Shown piece by piece: positions 37,294 to 46,402 of a DNA stretch of 64,000 nucleotides. This DNA is from Brevibacillus laterosporus (lineage in GTDB: Bacteria; Bacillota; Bacilli; Brevibacillales; Brevibacillaceae): positions 186,001-250,000 of the forward strand of contig NZ_JAUKFY010000003.1 of assembly GCF_030489605.1 (NCBI RefSeq), given 5' to 3'. The translations under genes were made by a program, and so were the position numbers. The notes under the pieces are model-generated. The model was given only the letters and a program-made list of their open reading frames with translations. It made no database searches and was not told the origin of the DNA. Every line of letters starts with the position of its first letter. The first letter of the stretch is position 1.

Positions 37294-37524
37294 CTTTAGA
37301 ATAGAGTTCATAGACAATTTGGATTAGGGGTACCTCAACCGTTTCGTTACAATGCGCCCATGCCCAATAAAAAGAGGTCCTGCACCCGTTGCAGTTTCCC
37401 TTTCACCGGGAAAGGAATTACACGAAGTTACGTAATCTTCCCTTGCCCAAATAACCGCTCACTTGTTGATCTAGAGGATATTTCCTGGTGGTCATCTACA
37501 CTCTACCTTCCTTTTCTGATGTAA
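37294..37524. other. Unexplained hairpin-rich, GC-richer block
   Basis: In the 520-nt gap before the ABC-2 exporter lie three adjacent short hairpins: CTGCA/TGCAG (37380-37394), TTTCCC/GGGAAA (37395-37413, with CCTTTC/GAAAGG as alternative) and GAAG..CTTC (37424-37440). A plus-strand frame is open for 75 codons (37300-37524), with an ATG at 37360 giving 54 residues including CTRC and PCPNNR, but no ribosome site. A minus-strand frame over the same bases reads protein-like but has two in-frame stops. It could be a structured RNA or a decayed gene. The rest of the gap (to 37745) holds a TATAAT at 37656-37661. Confidence 0.35.
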
Positions 37525-37745
37525 CGTCTAACCTTAATATCGTTTTGCTAATTTTTCAGATAAAATCAACAAATAAAAACGCCTTTGAAATGGTAACATT
37601 CACTTATTTAAGGTAAGTTTAAGAGTAGGTTAAGTCCAATGAAAGGTTTTTCAACTATAATAGTCTAGTAAAAGCAAAAAAAGGGTGTTCTATGTCTATT
37701 TCTTTTGGCAATAGAAGAATATTAAAAAATGTGGGAGGAAAATGA

Positions 37746-38660
37746 ATGTCTAACCAACCAGTGGTGAAATTGGAAAACGTGACAAAAAGAGTCGCGGGGA
37801 AAACACTTGTAAAAGACCTGACATTCTCCGTACAACGTGGAGAGGTATACGGTTTTCTTGGTCCCAATGGTTCTGGTAAAACTACCACCATTCGCATGAT
37901 TGTTGGTCTCTCTTCCATTACGGAAGGCGAAATATATGTGGAGGGTTACAATATAAAAAAAGATCGGTCAAAAGCAATGGCTCATGTCGGTGCTATTGTT
38001 GAGAACCCTGAACTCTATGGCTATATGACCGGGATGCAGAACATGATCCACTTCGCCCGGATGGCTGTTCAGCCAGTATCGAAGGAACGCATTCATCAAA
38101 TTATTGACCTTGTAGAGCTGACAAGTGCTATCAATCAAAAGGTAAAAACCTATTCGCTAGGGATGCGTCAGCGCTTAGGAATTGCTCAAGCTCTGCTACA
38201 CAATCCGTCCATTTTGATTCTAGATGAACCAACAAACGGCCTTGACCCGGCAGGGATTCGCCAGCTCCGCGACTATCTGCGGGAGTTAGCCAAACGTGAA
38301 AATATCGCCATTCTAGTCTCCAGTCACCTACTCTCTGAAGTGGAGCTTATGTGTGACCGGGCTCTTGTTATCCAAGAAGGTCGATTTATTGAAGAAATGA
38401 TTGTTAACAATCAGGCAACAGAAGTTAAAGGACTGTCTGTTGAATTTGAAGTAGAAAGCAGTCAGCAAGCAGCAGACGTTCTGCACGATTGGACAGTTGA
38501 AGTAATGAGCGACAAGCTTCTTCTGCTTCAGATCGAAAAATCGGACATTCCGGTAATTGTACAACGCTTAGTAGAGAGCAATTGCCCTATCTATCAGATT
38601 AAAATTAGAACCAAGTCGCTGGAAGATCGCTTCTTAGCCCTGACAAAAGGAGGAAAATAG
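37746..38660 (+). CDS. ABC-2 type transporter ATP-binding protein (BcrA/NatA-like)
   Basis: ATPase of an export-type ABC transporter, of the group that includes bacitracin exporters. Seen: Walker A GPNGSGKTT (about 39-47), signature YSLGMRQRLGIAQALL (LSGGQ replaced by SLGMR, typical of this subfamily), Walker B ILILDEPTNGLDP, and switch His in LVSSHLLSEVELMCDR. The C-terminal part (about 215-304) resembles the BcrA accessory region. 304 residues. ATG behind GGGAGG. The permease gene follows after 2 nt. Confidence 0.9.
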   Translation: MSNQPVVKLENVTKRVAGKTLVKDLTFSVQRGEVYGFLGPNGSGKTTTIRMIVGLSSITEGEIYVEGYNIKKDRSKAMAHVGAIVENPELYGYMTGMQNMIHFARMAVQPVSKERIHQIIDLVELTSAINQKVKTYSLGMRQRLGIAQALLHNPSILILDEPTNGLDPAGIRQLRDYLRELAKRENIAILVSSHLLSEVELMCDRALVIQEGRFIEEMIVNNQATEVKGLSVEFEVESSQQAADVLHDWTVEVMSDKLLLLQIEKSDIPVIVQRLVESNCPIYQIKIRTKSLEDRFLALTKGGK

Positions 38661-38662
38661 CG

Positions 38663-39442
38663 ATGAAATTTTTCCATCTCATACAAAATGAAATTATGAA
38701 GCTCAATGCGAAAAGACAAACCGTGCTATTCTTCTCTTTACTGGCCGTTCTTGTTTTATTAGCAGGACTTATAGGTAAATTTTATGCGACAGACATGACT
38801 TCTAGCATTGGCTATGCTGGATTCTCGGTCTTCATGCAAATTGGTCTTGGCTTTTTAATTACTCTATTTGGCCTTGTTATAGGTGCCCAAATCCTGACGG
38901 ACGAATATAAAGAAGGCACTATTAAACAGCTATTGATTCGTCCTAGCAGCCGTACAACCATTTTGCTTTCTAAATATGTGACAGTTCTTATCATGTTAGT
39001 TGCTGCTACTTTATTTTTGATGCTATTTAGCAGTCTGGTAGGAGTAGTCTTTTTCGGAACAGAATCAATGGCCGATTTAGATTTTACAACGTTACTACAA
39101 GCGTATTTCTACAACATTCCAGCATTATTATTTTTAGCTACACTATCTTTTTTCACTGCAACTATATTTAAAACAAATGCACTTGCGATTAGTGTAGCCA
39201 TCATTGCATACTTTTCCGGTTCCATCGTTAGTATGTTTACCAAGAAATATGTATGGGGTAAGTTTCTGATTTTCAATCATCTGGACTTGCAAGCGTATTC
39301 TGACAATCCGTTGGTCTCTCGTTTGTCTGTACCTGCCTATCCCGATTTAGGCATCTGGTTCTCCTTGATGATAATCGCTATTTATATTGCCCTGATGGTT
39401 TTTTTATCCATCCTGATCTTCAAAAACCGGGATGTGCAATAA
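38663..39442 (+). CDS. ABC-2 type transporter permease
   Basis: Six-helix membrane partner of the preceding ATPase. Seen: an amphipathic N-terminus (IQNEIMKLNAKRQT), membrane segments near 21-40, 57-80 and four more, and the ABC-2 motif LTDEYKEGTIKQLLIRPSSR (about 83-102). 259 residues. It starts 2 nt after the ATPase stop behind AAAGGAGGAAA. The pair resembles B. subtilis YhcHI or NatAB and peptide-antibiotic immunity systems; no neighbouring two-component regulator is present to suggest an inducer. Confidence 0.88.
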   Translation: MKFFHLIQNEIMKLNAKRQTVLFFSLLAVLVLLAGLIGKFYATDMTSSIGYAGFSVFMQIGLGFLITLFGLVIGAQILTDEYKEGTIKQLLIRPSSRTTILLSKYVTVLIMLVAATLFLMLFSSLVGVVFFGTESMADLDFTTLLQAYFYNIPALLFLATLSFFTATIFKTNALAISVAIIAYFSGSIVSMFTKKYVWGKFLIFNHLDLQAYSDNPLVSRLSVPAYPDLGIWFSLMIIAIYIALMVFLSILIFKNRDVQ

Positions 39443-39471
39443 GCCTCTCAAAAATAAATCGTACAAGATAC

Positions 39472-39509
39472 AAAAAGCTGGCTCTTCGAACGGAAGAACC
39501 AGCTTTTTT
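39472..39509. terminator. Bidirectional intrinsic terminator
   Basis: AAAAAGCTGG (39472-39481) and CCAGCTTTTTT (39499-39509) with an inner TCTTC/GAAGA stem. It serves the ABC-2 operon and the convergent glnS. Confidence 0.88.
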
Positions 39510-39530
39510 GATTATCTTGATCGGGCTTGC

Positions 39531-41201
39531 TTATTTTTTCGTTGGGTCAAATGAACTTTTCAGTGACACAATCAAGTTAAATACCAGTTTATCAACGGTT
39601 GTGTGCTTCGGATCAACATTGAAGTACCCATGGCGGAAAAATTGGAATTTATCTTGAGGTTTTGCCTCTGCCATATTCGGCTCTACAAATCCTTGCAGAA
39701 TCTCTAACGATGACGGATTTATATAATCAAGGAAGGTTTTGCCCTCTTCTTCCTCTTCATCTAAAATCAATGGTTCATAGAGACGGAACTCAGCAGGAAT
39801 AGCATGCGTTGCATCTACCCAGTGAAGCGTCCCTTTTACCTTACGTCCTGTAAAACCAGAGCCACTCTTTGTTTCAGGATCATAGGTGCAGTGAAGCTCT
39901 ACAACATTGCCGTTCTCATCCTTAATGACCTCGTTGCATTTAATGAAATAAGCATGCTTGAGTCGAACTTCATTTCCCGGGAATAGTCGGAAATACTTAC
40001 TTGGCGGGTTTTCCATGAAATCGTCTTGCTCTACATAAATTTCACGAGTAAACGGAATCAAGCGAGAGCCCATCTCTGGGTTTTCCGGATTAATTTCAGC
40101 TTCGAGCCACTCCACTTGTCCCTCTGGATAGTTCGTGATTACCACTTTAAGCGGTTTTACTACTCCCATTGTGCGCGGTGCTTTTAGCTTTAGATCTTCA
40201 CGAATAAAATGATCCAGCATCTTAGAATCTACTACGCTGTAGCTGCGAGCAACACCGATCTCTCTAGCAAAGGTTCGGATAGATTCCGGGGTAAATCCTC
40301 TGCGGCGCAATCCTGAGATCGTTGGCATTCGCGGATCATCCCATCCATCCACAATGTTTTCATCAACGAGCTGCTTTAATTTACGCTTGCTCATTACTGT
40401 ATGCGTTAGATTCAAACGTGCAAATTCGTATTGGTGCGGTACATGCTTCATTTCTGTTTCAGCGACCACCCAGTCATACAAAGGGCGATGGTCTTCAAAC
40501 TCAAGAGTACAGATAGAGTGTGTAACCCCTTCAATTGCATCCTCTAATGGATGAGCATAGTCATACATCGGGTAAATGCACCAGGTATCACCCGTGTTAT
40601 GGTGAGTAGCGTGCGAGATACGGTAAAGAACCGGGTCACGCAAGTTGATGTTCGGGGAAGTCATGTCAATCTTGGCCCGCAACACCTTTTCTCCATCCGC
40701 AAATTCACCCTTACGCATGCGCTCGAACAAATCCAGATTCTCCTCGATACTGCGATTGCGATACGGGCTTTCCTTGCCTGGCTGTGTTAGCGTACCGCGA
40801 TATTCTCTCATTTGCTCCGCGGATAAATCACAAACATACGCTTTACCCTTTTTAATCAGCAATACAGCACGTTCATACATTTCCTCGAAATAATTAGATG
40901 CAAAATACAGTTCATTCCACTCAAAACCGAGCCACTTTACGTCTTCCTTGATGGATTCTACATATTCCTGATCCTCTTTCGTAGGATTCGTGTCATCAAA
41001 ACGTAAAAATGCTTTGCCGTTAAATTCCTTCGCCAACTCAAAGTTTAAGCAAATAGATTTGGCATGTCCTATATGCAAGTAGCCGTTTGGTTCTGGAGGA
41101 AACCTTGTCACGACCTCATCTACCTTTTTTGATTCAAGATCATCAATAATTATGTTACGAATGAAATTTGATGATGCCGAAGTGTTTTCCACTAAAATCA
41201 A
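39531..41201 (-). CDS. glnS: Glutaminyl-tRNA synthetase
   Basis: Class I aminoacyl-tRNA synthetase that charges tRNA-Gln directly. Seen: the HIGH motif in [17 protein letters not shown] (about 34-50), the GlnRS/GluRS-type [22 protein letters not shown] (Gln-specific context), the KMSKS equivalent VMSKRKL, and the two C-terminal anticodon-binding beta barrels ending in the typical [10 protein letters not shown]. 556 residues as in bacterial GlnRS. Start TTG at 41201 behind GGTGGAG; a GTG three codons later is an alternative. Most Bacilli lack GlnRS and use the GatCAB route, so its presence is notable. Confidence 0.95.
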   Translation of the reverse strand: MILVENTSASSNFIRNIIIDDLESKKVDEVVTRFPPEPNGYLHIGHAKSICLNFELAKEFNGKAFLRFDDTNPTKEDQEYVESIKEDVKWLGFEWNELYFASNYFEEMYERAVLLIKKGKAYVCDLSAEQMREYRGTLTQPGKESPYRNRSIEENLDLFERMRKGEFADGEKVLRAKIDMTSPNINLRDPVLYRISHATHHNTGDTWCIYPMYDYAHPLEDAIEGVTHSICTLEFEDHRPLYDWVVAETEMKHVPHQYEFARLNLTHTVMSKRKLKQLVDENIVDGWDDPRMPTISGLRRRGFTPESIRTFAREIGVARSYSVVDSKMLDHFIREDLKLKAPRTMGVVKPLKVVITNYPEGQVEWLEAEINPENPEMGSRLIPFTREIYVEQDDFMENPPSKYFRLFPGNEVRLKHAYFIKCNEVIKDENGNVVELHCTYDPETKSGSGFTGRKVKGTLHWVDATHAIPAEFRLYEPLILDEEEEEGKTFLDYINPSSLEILQGFVEPNMAEAKPQDKFQFFRHGYFNVDPKHTTVDKLVFNLIVSLKSSFDPTKK

Positions 41202-41377
41202 CCTTTCTCCACCAAGTTAACGTGTACCTTGTACCATTTTGTATAAGTAAAATAATACAGTTTACTACTTTCTAGTTCAACCTACCTTCGCTTATAAGCC
41301 GATCTTTTTTAGTTTAGCCGTAAACAGGAAAAAACTACACCGGCTTCTGACCAAATGATATGACAGAAACCAGAATC

Positions 41378-42178
41378 TTATATCTTGTAAAAACGCTTTG
41401 TATTTTGATACAGGATAGAGGCTGTCTCCTCGACTGACAGACCTTTTAAACGGGCAATAGCTTGACAGCTCTCCCTCATCATAGCAGGATGGGTAAGCCG
41501 GCCTGCAAACGGTCCCTCAAACGGCCAGGGGCCATCCGTCTCTATCATAATTTGTTCCAAGGGGTATTGTAGAATCAGTTGCTGTATCTCGTCCTCATAG
41601 ACAACATCTGGTGTAACAGAAATATAGTAGCCATTCCTACTCATTCTTAAAGCAACAGCCTTACTGCCTTTAAACCAATGAAAGTGGGCTTTCGTCACAT
41701 GATGTTTTTCGAGCAGCTCACAGGCTATTTCAGCATCCTCATAAACAGCGTGCAGGATAATCGGTTTATCATAGCGACTGGCTGTCTTGATAAACCGTTC
41801 CAGTAAGTGAATATATGGCTCTTGGGTAAAAGCCTGTCCATTCTTGCCGGCCTCTAATTGGGTATAGTAAGGCAAGCCTACCTCCCCAATAGCTGCCATC
41901 TCCGTTTGGTGCTGGTCGATCCAATCAAATAATCGCTGCATTTCCTCTTCTGTCGGCAATTTCTGTTCAGGGTGAAAACCGTATGCTACGTGAACCTGCC
42001 CCGGATACCGCAGTAACCATTCTCGATTTACAAGACATGATGATAGATTCATAGAAACAGAAATCACCTTTTCAATCCCGTATGACTGACACTCAGCCAT
42101 GATCCGCTGGGCATCAGCAGGATGATACGAATCTACATGTATATGCGCATCAATCATAGGATAGGAACCATTTGGCAA
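41378..42178 (-). CDS. TatD family metal-dependent hydrolase
   Basis: Predicted nuclease or hydrolase with a TIM-barrel metal centre. Seen: the metal motif IDAHIHVDSYHP (about 9-20), GEVGLPYY (about 98-105), a His in PIILHAVYEDAE, HFHWFKGSKAVALRM and the closing acid ETDGPWPFEGP (about 214). 266 residues; it is divergent from the housekeeping YabD/TatD and belongs to a smaller group found in Bacillales. Start TTG at 42178, 7 nt after AAAGGAGG. Substrate unknown. The gene stands alone upstream of glnS. Confidence 0.88.
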   Translation of the reverse strand: MPNGSYPMIDAHIHVDSYHPADAQRIMAECQSYGIEKVISVSMNLSSCLVNREWLLRYPGQVHVAYGFHPEQKLPTEEEMQRLFDWIDQHQTEMAAIGEVGLPYYTQLEAGKNGQAFTQEPYIHLLERFIKTASRYDKPIILHAVYEDAEIACELLEKHHVTKAHFHWFKGSKAVALRMSRNGYYISVTPDVVYEDEIQQLILQYPLEQIMIETDGPWPFEGPFAGRLTHPAMMRESCQAIARLKGLSVEETASILYQNTKRFYKI

Positions 42179-42414
42179 GAGAATTCCTCCTTTATCGGCT
42201 CTTGATCTTCATTGTAGCAATTTTTTACACATTCCGGTTAAAACAAAAATAGGCAGAAAAAACCCTATAACAACAGCATTCTAAGTTTTTAATATATAAT
42301 TCATAATTTTTCACAAAAGTAAATAATCAGCTTTTACTAATTTTATTTACGCGTATATATGTTAAAATAGATAAAATATGATAGGAAGGTTATGGAGAAA
42401 GGAGGCTCTTTCAT

Positions 42415-43845
42415 TTGACATCAATAGAAAGAGTATTATCTGTTAGCAATGATTTCCTATGGACTTACATTCTCATTTTCATTCTCATTGCAGTCGGAAT
42501 TTATTTTACGATTCGTACCAGATTTGTGCAGATTCGCCTAATTGGTGAAATGTTTAGACTGCTCGGTGATGGTGCTAATCGTAATTCACAGGAGAAAAAA
42601 GGGGTATCCTCTTTCCAAGCCTTTTGTATGAGTGCAGCCTCCCGCGTGGGTACGGGAAATTTAGCTGGGGTAGCTATTGCCATCGCAGTTGGTGGCCCTG
42701 GAGCAGTCTTCTGGATGTGGCTGCTGGCTACAATCGGAGCGGCTTCAAGCTTTGTGGAATGCACACTTGCGCAGATTTATAAAGTACATGATAAGCATGG
42801 ATTTAGAGGCGGTCCTGCTTATTACATGGAGAAAGCTTTAAATCAGCGCTGGATGGGTATTACCTTCGCTGTTCTAATTACGCTTTGCTTCGGGTTTGTT
42901 TTTAATGCCGTACAGGCTAATACCATTACGGCAGCTATGCAAACGGCTTTCGGGGTGGATAAAGTGACAATGGGTATCATTTTATGTATCCTCACTGCTA
43001 TTGTTGTATTTGGTGGAGTAAAACGCGTAGCGGCTATCTCAAAATGGATTGTACCGATCATGGCAACTCTTTATATTGGTATTGCCTTATTTGTAATGCT
43101 TATGAATTATCAGCACATTCCTGCTGTCTTCATGAGCATAGTAAGCCATGCGTTTGGTCTGCAAGAAGCATTTGGTGGCGGTATTGGTATGGCTCTTAGC
43201 ATGGGAATCAAGCGTGGACTATTCTCCAACGAAGCCGGGATGGGTAGCGCTCCTAATGCAGCGGCTACTGCTGATATTACGCATCCTGTTAAACAAGGCT
43301 TGTTACAAACGCTGGGAGTATATGTAGATACTTTGTTGGTATGCAGTGCGACTGCGTTTATTATTCTTACCTCTGGCATTTATGTGGATAGCGGCTTGGG
43401 TGGAATTGAATTGACACAAGCGGCGCTAAGCACTCAGCTCGGCTATTGGGCAGTTTACTTTATTGCCGTAATTGTTTTCTTTTTTGCGTATAGTTCCATT
43501 ATTGGTAACTACTATTATGGTGAGACTAACATCGATTTTATTCGCAGTGAATCTCGGATGTGGGTTCTTCTCTATCGACTTTGCGTTATTGGGATGGTAA
43601 TGTTTGGATCTCTAGCGCAAAACGATATCGTCTGGACATTAGCTGATTTATTTATGGGTATGATGGCGCTCCTTAACCTGATTGCTATTTTCCTGCTTGG
43701 AAAATATGCATTTGCTGCTCTGACCGATTATGTCCAACAGCGAAAAGCAGGCCAAGACCCAGTCTTTTATTCAGACTCTATCCCGGGTCTAGTTAATACA
43801 GAATGCTGGGAACGTGATCCTAATAAAGTAAAAGAGGTCTCCTAG
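42415..43845 (+). CDS. Sodium/alanine (AGCS family) symporter
   Basis: Sodium-coupled importer of alanine, glycine or a related amino acid. Seen: AGCS signatures GVSSFQAFCMSAASRVGTGNL (about 63-83) followed by GVAIAIAVGGPGAVFWMW, the GGPAYYMEKAL motif (about 125-135), and SMGIKRGLFSNEAGMGSAPNAAATA (about 261-285). About 10-11 membrane segments in 476 residues. The start is TTG at 42415, 9 nt after AAAGGAGG. Resembles B. subtilis AlsT/YrbD class; exact substrate unknown. Own terminator. Confidence 0.93.
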   Translation: MTSIERVLSVSNDFLWTYILIFILIAVGIYFTIRTRFVQIRLIGEMFRLLGDGANRNSQEKKGVSSFQAFCMSAASRVGTGNLAGVAIAIAVGGPGAVFWMWLLATIGAASSFVECTLAQIYKVHDKHGFRGGPAYYMEKALNQRWMGITFAVLITLCFGFVFNAVQANTITAAMQTAFGVDKVTMGIILCILTAIVVFGGVKRVAAISKWIVPIMATLYIGIALFVMLMNYQHIPAVFMSIVSHAFGLQEAFGGGIGMALSMGIKRGLFSNEAGMGSAPNAAATADITHPVKQGLLQTLGVYVDTLLVCSATAFIILTSGIYVDSGLGGIELTQAALSTQLGYWAVYFIAVIVFFFAYSSIIGNYYYGETNIDFIRSESRMWVLLYRLCVIGMVMFGSLAQNDIVWTLADLFMGMMALLNLIAIFLLGKYAFAALTDYVQQRKAGQDPVFYSDSIPGLVNTECWERDPNKVKEVS

Positions 43846-43880
43846 CAATAAGAATTGAAAAACATGAGAATATACACAAG

Positions 43881-43915
43881 AAGAGGATACTACAGGCAGT
43901 AGTGTCCTCTTTTAT
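43881..43915. terminator. Intrinsic terminator of the AGCS symporter gene
   Basis: A 13-bp stem, AAGAGGATACTAC (43881-43893) with GTAGTGTCCTCTT (43899-43911; one G-U pair), loop AGGCA, then TTTATT. It also follows the decayed gene on the minus strand. Confidence 0.88.
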
Positions 43916-43931
43916 TAACTTATTTATCTTT

Positions 43932-44145
43932 TTACCAAACATTTGGATTAGTAAATATCCCCATAAACCACTGGCGGAATTCCTCTACTCGAATCTCCAA
44001 GCATACTATAGCATTCGCTTGCTTTTGATATGGCTCTTCAGATCAACGATAGTCGCTCCAGCAGTATAGTTCCCATTGACTTCTACATCTACAAAGCATA
44101 CCGTTTCCGAATATTATTGTAAGGATGGGCCAGCTGGTTCGTCAA
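43932..44145 (-). pseudogene. Decayed nucleoside hydrolase (C-terminal remnant)
   Basis: Reading the minus strand, one frame gives CFVDVEVNGNYTAGATIVD (about 44098-44042), then a shift to the next frame gives ANAIVCLEIRVEEFRQWFMG and ends at TAA (43934-43932). These correspond to the C-terminal VDVE-x-x-G-x-x-T-x-G-x-T-V-V-D block and the closing NAxVCLEVDxxRF helix of inosine/uridine-preferring nucleoside hydrolases. A further in-frame TAA lies upstream near 44116, and no N-terminal catalytic DxDxxxDD region is present. So it is truncated, frameshifted and non-functional. The family match is from memory of the motif. The 558-nt gap 43846-44403 holds otherwise only terminators. Confidence 0.6.
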
Positions 44146-44199
44146 TTAGAAGGAAAACGAGATACGACATAGACCAGCACTGCGAATGTTATATTTTTA

Positions 44200-44232
44200 T
44201 AAAGAAAAGCCGCTCCCTGCAGGAACGGCTTA
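44200..44232 (-). terminator. Intrinsic terminator of the extracellular flavoenzyme operon
   Basis: On the minus strand AAGCCG (44232-44227) pairs with CGGCTT (44213-44208), extended inward by CCTGCAGG, followed by TTTTCTTTAT. It lies about 170 nt after the FMN-binding lipoprotein stop. Confidence 0.7.
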
Positions 44233-44403
44233 CATTCTTCTATATTCTTTGTAAGAGTTTTACTCCAAAAAAACTCTTATTTGCGTATCGAAATATAATA
44301 ATGCTCCGAACAATAAGGTCATTCGTGCTGATCTGATAACTCACTGGTTCATACCGGATACTGCTACTGGTCTAACCCTTCTCTTATCTTTTATCTCTCT
44401 ATT

Positions 44404-44766
44404 TTACTTTTTTGCTTTTTCCAAGGCTTGATTAACAGCCTCTTTTACAGCACTGCTAGATTTAGATGCACCGGAGATAGCCTCTACACCCTCTGTGCCT
44501 TGTTTTTCAATGATCTCAGGGATCGTGTTCTCCATAACAGCTTCAATCAGGTTTTGGGTTTCTTCATGCTCTAGGATCTTAATGCCGTCGATTTTACCTG
44601 CCTTCACTTCTACAGATACTTTAATATCGCTACTAGCACCGCGAGCCACACCTTCGTATGTACCGTCCTTAAATTTACCGGCATCAGCTGTTGCTCCACA
44701 CCCAACCAGCACCATCGCCGCCATCGCTAGCATAGCTACTAGATAAAATAGTTTTTTCATCATCAT
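44404..44766 (-). CDS. FMN-binding domain lipoprotein
   Basis: Predicted extracellular electron carrier with covalently attached FMN. Seen: signal peptide with lipobox LVG-C23, then one FMN_bind domain of about 90 residues with KFKDGTYEGVARGA and the flavinylation-type motif EAISGASKSS (Ser98-Gly-Ala-Ser101), the signature modified by the flavin transferase ApbE. In many family members the acceptor is Thr; here it would be Ser101, which is permitted. 120 residues. It follows the reductase gene by 27 nt on the same strand. No apbE gene lies in the window. Confidence 0.85.
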   Translation of the reverse strand: MMMKKLFYLVAMLAMAAMVLVGCGATADAGKFKDGTYEGVARGASSDIKVSVEVKAGKIDGIKILEHEETQNLIEAVMENTIPEIIEKQGTEGVEAISGASKSSSAVKEAVNQALEKAKK

Positions 44767-44793
44767 TCTCTCCTCAATTTCTTGCTTTCAAGA

Positions 44794-46260
44794 TTACTTC
44801 GCAGCCTTTGCTGCATTTTGTCCTGCAATGCGGCCAAATGTTACGATATCAGCCATAGCATTGCCTCCTAGACGGTTACCGCCATGTACGCCCCCTGTAA
44901 CTTCACCGGCTGCATAAAGCCCCTTAATCACTTGACCTTCTTTATTCATGACTTCTGCATTGGTGTTGATTTGCAGGCCGCCCATAGTGTGATGAACCGC
45001 AGGAGTTACTTGAATGGCATAAACCTTTCCTTGGTTTAATTGAAGAGGCAGGTCATCACGCTTAAATTCCTTGTCTTGTTTCACTGCTACCGCATCATTA
45101 TATGCTTTGACGCTTTTCATCGTAGCGTCTTTATCTACCCCGATTTTGCCAGCCAGCTCTTCGACAGAATCAGCTTCTGTTACTAGCTGCATGTTGAAGT
45201 ACTCTTCTACCGCTTTTAGACCTTTTCTTAATCCGTCATCAAAGAACAGGTAAGCAACACCATCTTTTTGATCCAAAATACCTTTAGACACTACATCACG
45301 GGTTAATAGCTCATTGATGAAACGTTTACCGTCTTTATTAAGTAGAATAGCTCCGTTTCCGCGAACAGCTTCCGTTACCATCACACCTTTTTCAGGAACA
45401 ACCGTTGGGTGTGTTTGAATTTCAGCCATATCAACTAAGTTGGCACCAACGCTTTCGCCCAGCGTAATCCCTTCACCCAATGCTCCTGGATGGTTCGTTG
45501 TCGCAAAGCCTTTTAGCTCTGGTTTATAGGAAATAACCATCTCCTGATTCGCTGAAAAACCGCCTGTAGCTAAAATGACTGCCTTTGCATGAATCGTGTA
45601 AGCCTTACCATCTTTATTCTCGGCTTTTACACCAGTAACTTTGCCCTGTTGATCTTTGATAATTGCGACTGCTTTATTTTTTACACGGACATCAACATTT
45701 TTTTCTTTTACTTTATTCTTTAAAGTAGATATAATATTAGAGCCTACAGCCGCTCCGCCAGTCGGACGATGAATGCGGCTTACACTTGCTCCTCCCGCAC
45801 GACCAACGTCAGATAAATCAGCACCCATTGATTCTAGCCAAACGACAGAATCTTTCGCTTGCGTAGTCAGAATTTTTACCAGCTCAGGGTTATTCTTATT
45901 GTGTCCGCCCTTCATTGTATCTTGGTAAAACAGCTCTTGGCTGTCTTCGATTCCTTTTTTCTTTTGCGCTTCCGTTCCCGCTGCATTTAAGCCGCCAGTA
46001 GCGCGAGTTGTGTTACCTCCGACCATCGGCATTTTTTCCAGTACGATTATCCTGGCTCCAGCATTTGTGGCTTCTACCGCGGCAGATAGACCTGCACCGC
46101 CTGCACCAATTACTACGATATCCGTACTTTCATCCTGAGGAGCTGCTGTCTCAGTTGTAGCCTTTCCTTCCGTTGCACCAGGAGTCGTTGAACTCCCGCA
46201 TCCGGACAGCACAGGAACTGCCAAAAATGCAGCCATCATAAGAGACATCCATTTCTTCAT
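44794..46260 (-). CDS. Flavocytochrome c-type (fumarate reductase-like) FAD lipoprotein
   Basis: Predicted extracellular FAD-dependent reductase of fumarate or a similar unsaturated acid. Seen: signal peptide with lipobox LSG-C21, FAD-binding VVIGAGGAGLSAAVEA (49-64), GGNTTRATGGLNAAG, VILATGGFS, the catalytic-region VHHTMGGLQIN and GEVTGGVHGGNRLGGNAMA near the C-terminus. 488 residues, the size of the flavin domain of FccA-type reductases, without a haem domain. It forms a pair with the FMN lipoprotein, which probably feeds it electrons; in Listeria FrdA the two parts are fused. A class-II-position Fnr box controls it. The acceptor is not proven. Confidence 0.88.
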   Translation of the reverse strand: MKKWMSLMMAAFLAVPVLSGCGSSTTPGATEGKATTETAAPQDESTDIVVIGAGGAGLSAAVEATNAGARIIVLEKMPMVGGNTTRATGGLNAAGTEAQKKKGIEDSQELFYQDTMKGGHNKNNPELVKILTTQAKDSVVWLESMGADLSDVGRAGGASVSRIHRPTGGAAVGSNIISTLKNKVKEKNVDVRVKNKAVAIIKDQQGKVTGVKAENKDGKAYTIHAKAVILATGGFSANQEMVISYKPELKGFATTNHPGALGEGITLGESVGANLVDMAEIQTHPTVVPEKGVMVTEAVRGNGAILLNKDGKRFINELLTRDVVSKGILDQKDGVAYLFFDDGLRKGLKAVEEYFNMQLVTEADSVEELAGKIGVDKDATMKSVKAYNDAVAVKQDKEFKRDDLPLQLNQGKVYAIQVTPAVHHTMGGLQINTNAEVMNKEGQVIKGLYAAGEVTGGVHGGNRLGGNAMADIVTFGRIAGQNAAKAAK

Positions 46261-46359
46261 GTTGAATCCTCCCTTTTTTCTACCACTTGATAAATGGATA
46301 TTCTAGTACCTTTTTCTTCTCTTTTTTGTATGAAAGCAATAACGTTATCCTTCGATGGT

Positions 46360-46402
46360 AGTATATACAGTAGATGTTCCAATGTATGTGAATAATTTCA
46401 CA
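46360..46402 (-). promoter_or_regulatory. Fnr box and promoter of the extracellular flavoenzyme genes
   Basis: TGTGAATAATTTCACA (46387-46402) is a perfect TGTGA-N6-TCACA site. On the minus strand a TATACT -10 (46365-46360) begins 29.5 nt from its centre, which places the site at about -41.5, the class II activation position. Confidence 0.75.

Noticed and set aside
41202-41377. T-box leader for glnS
   Set aside because: No T-box core sequence, specifier stem or terminator hairpin in the 176-nt gap.
44076-44336. 86-codon plus-strand frame
   Set aside because: It runs through the flavoenzyme terminator and antisense to the nucleoside hydrolase remnant; no ribosome site or family.
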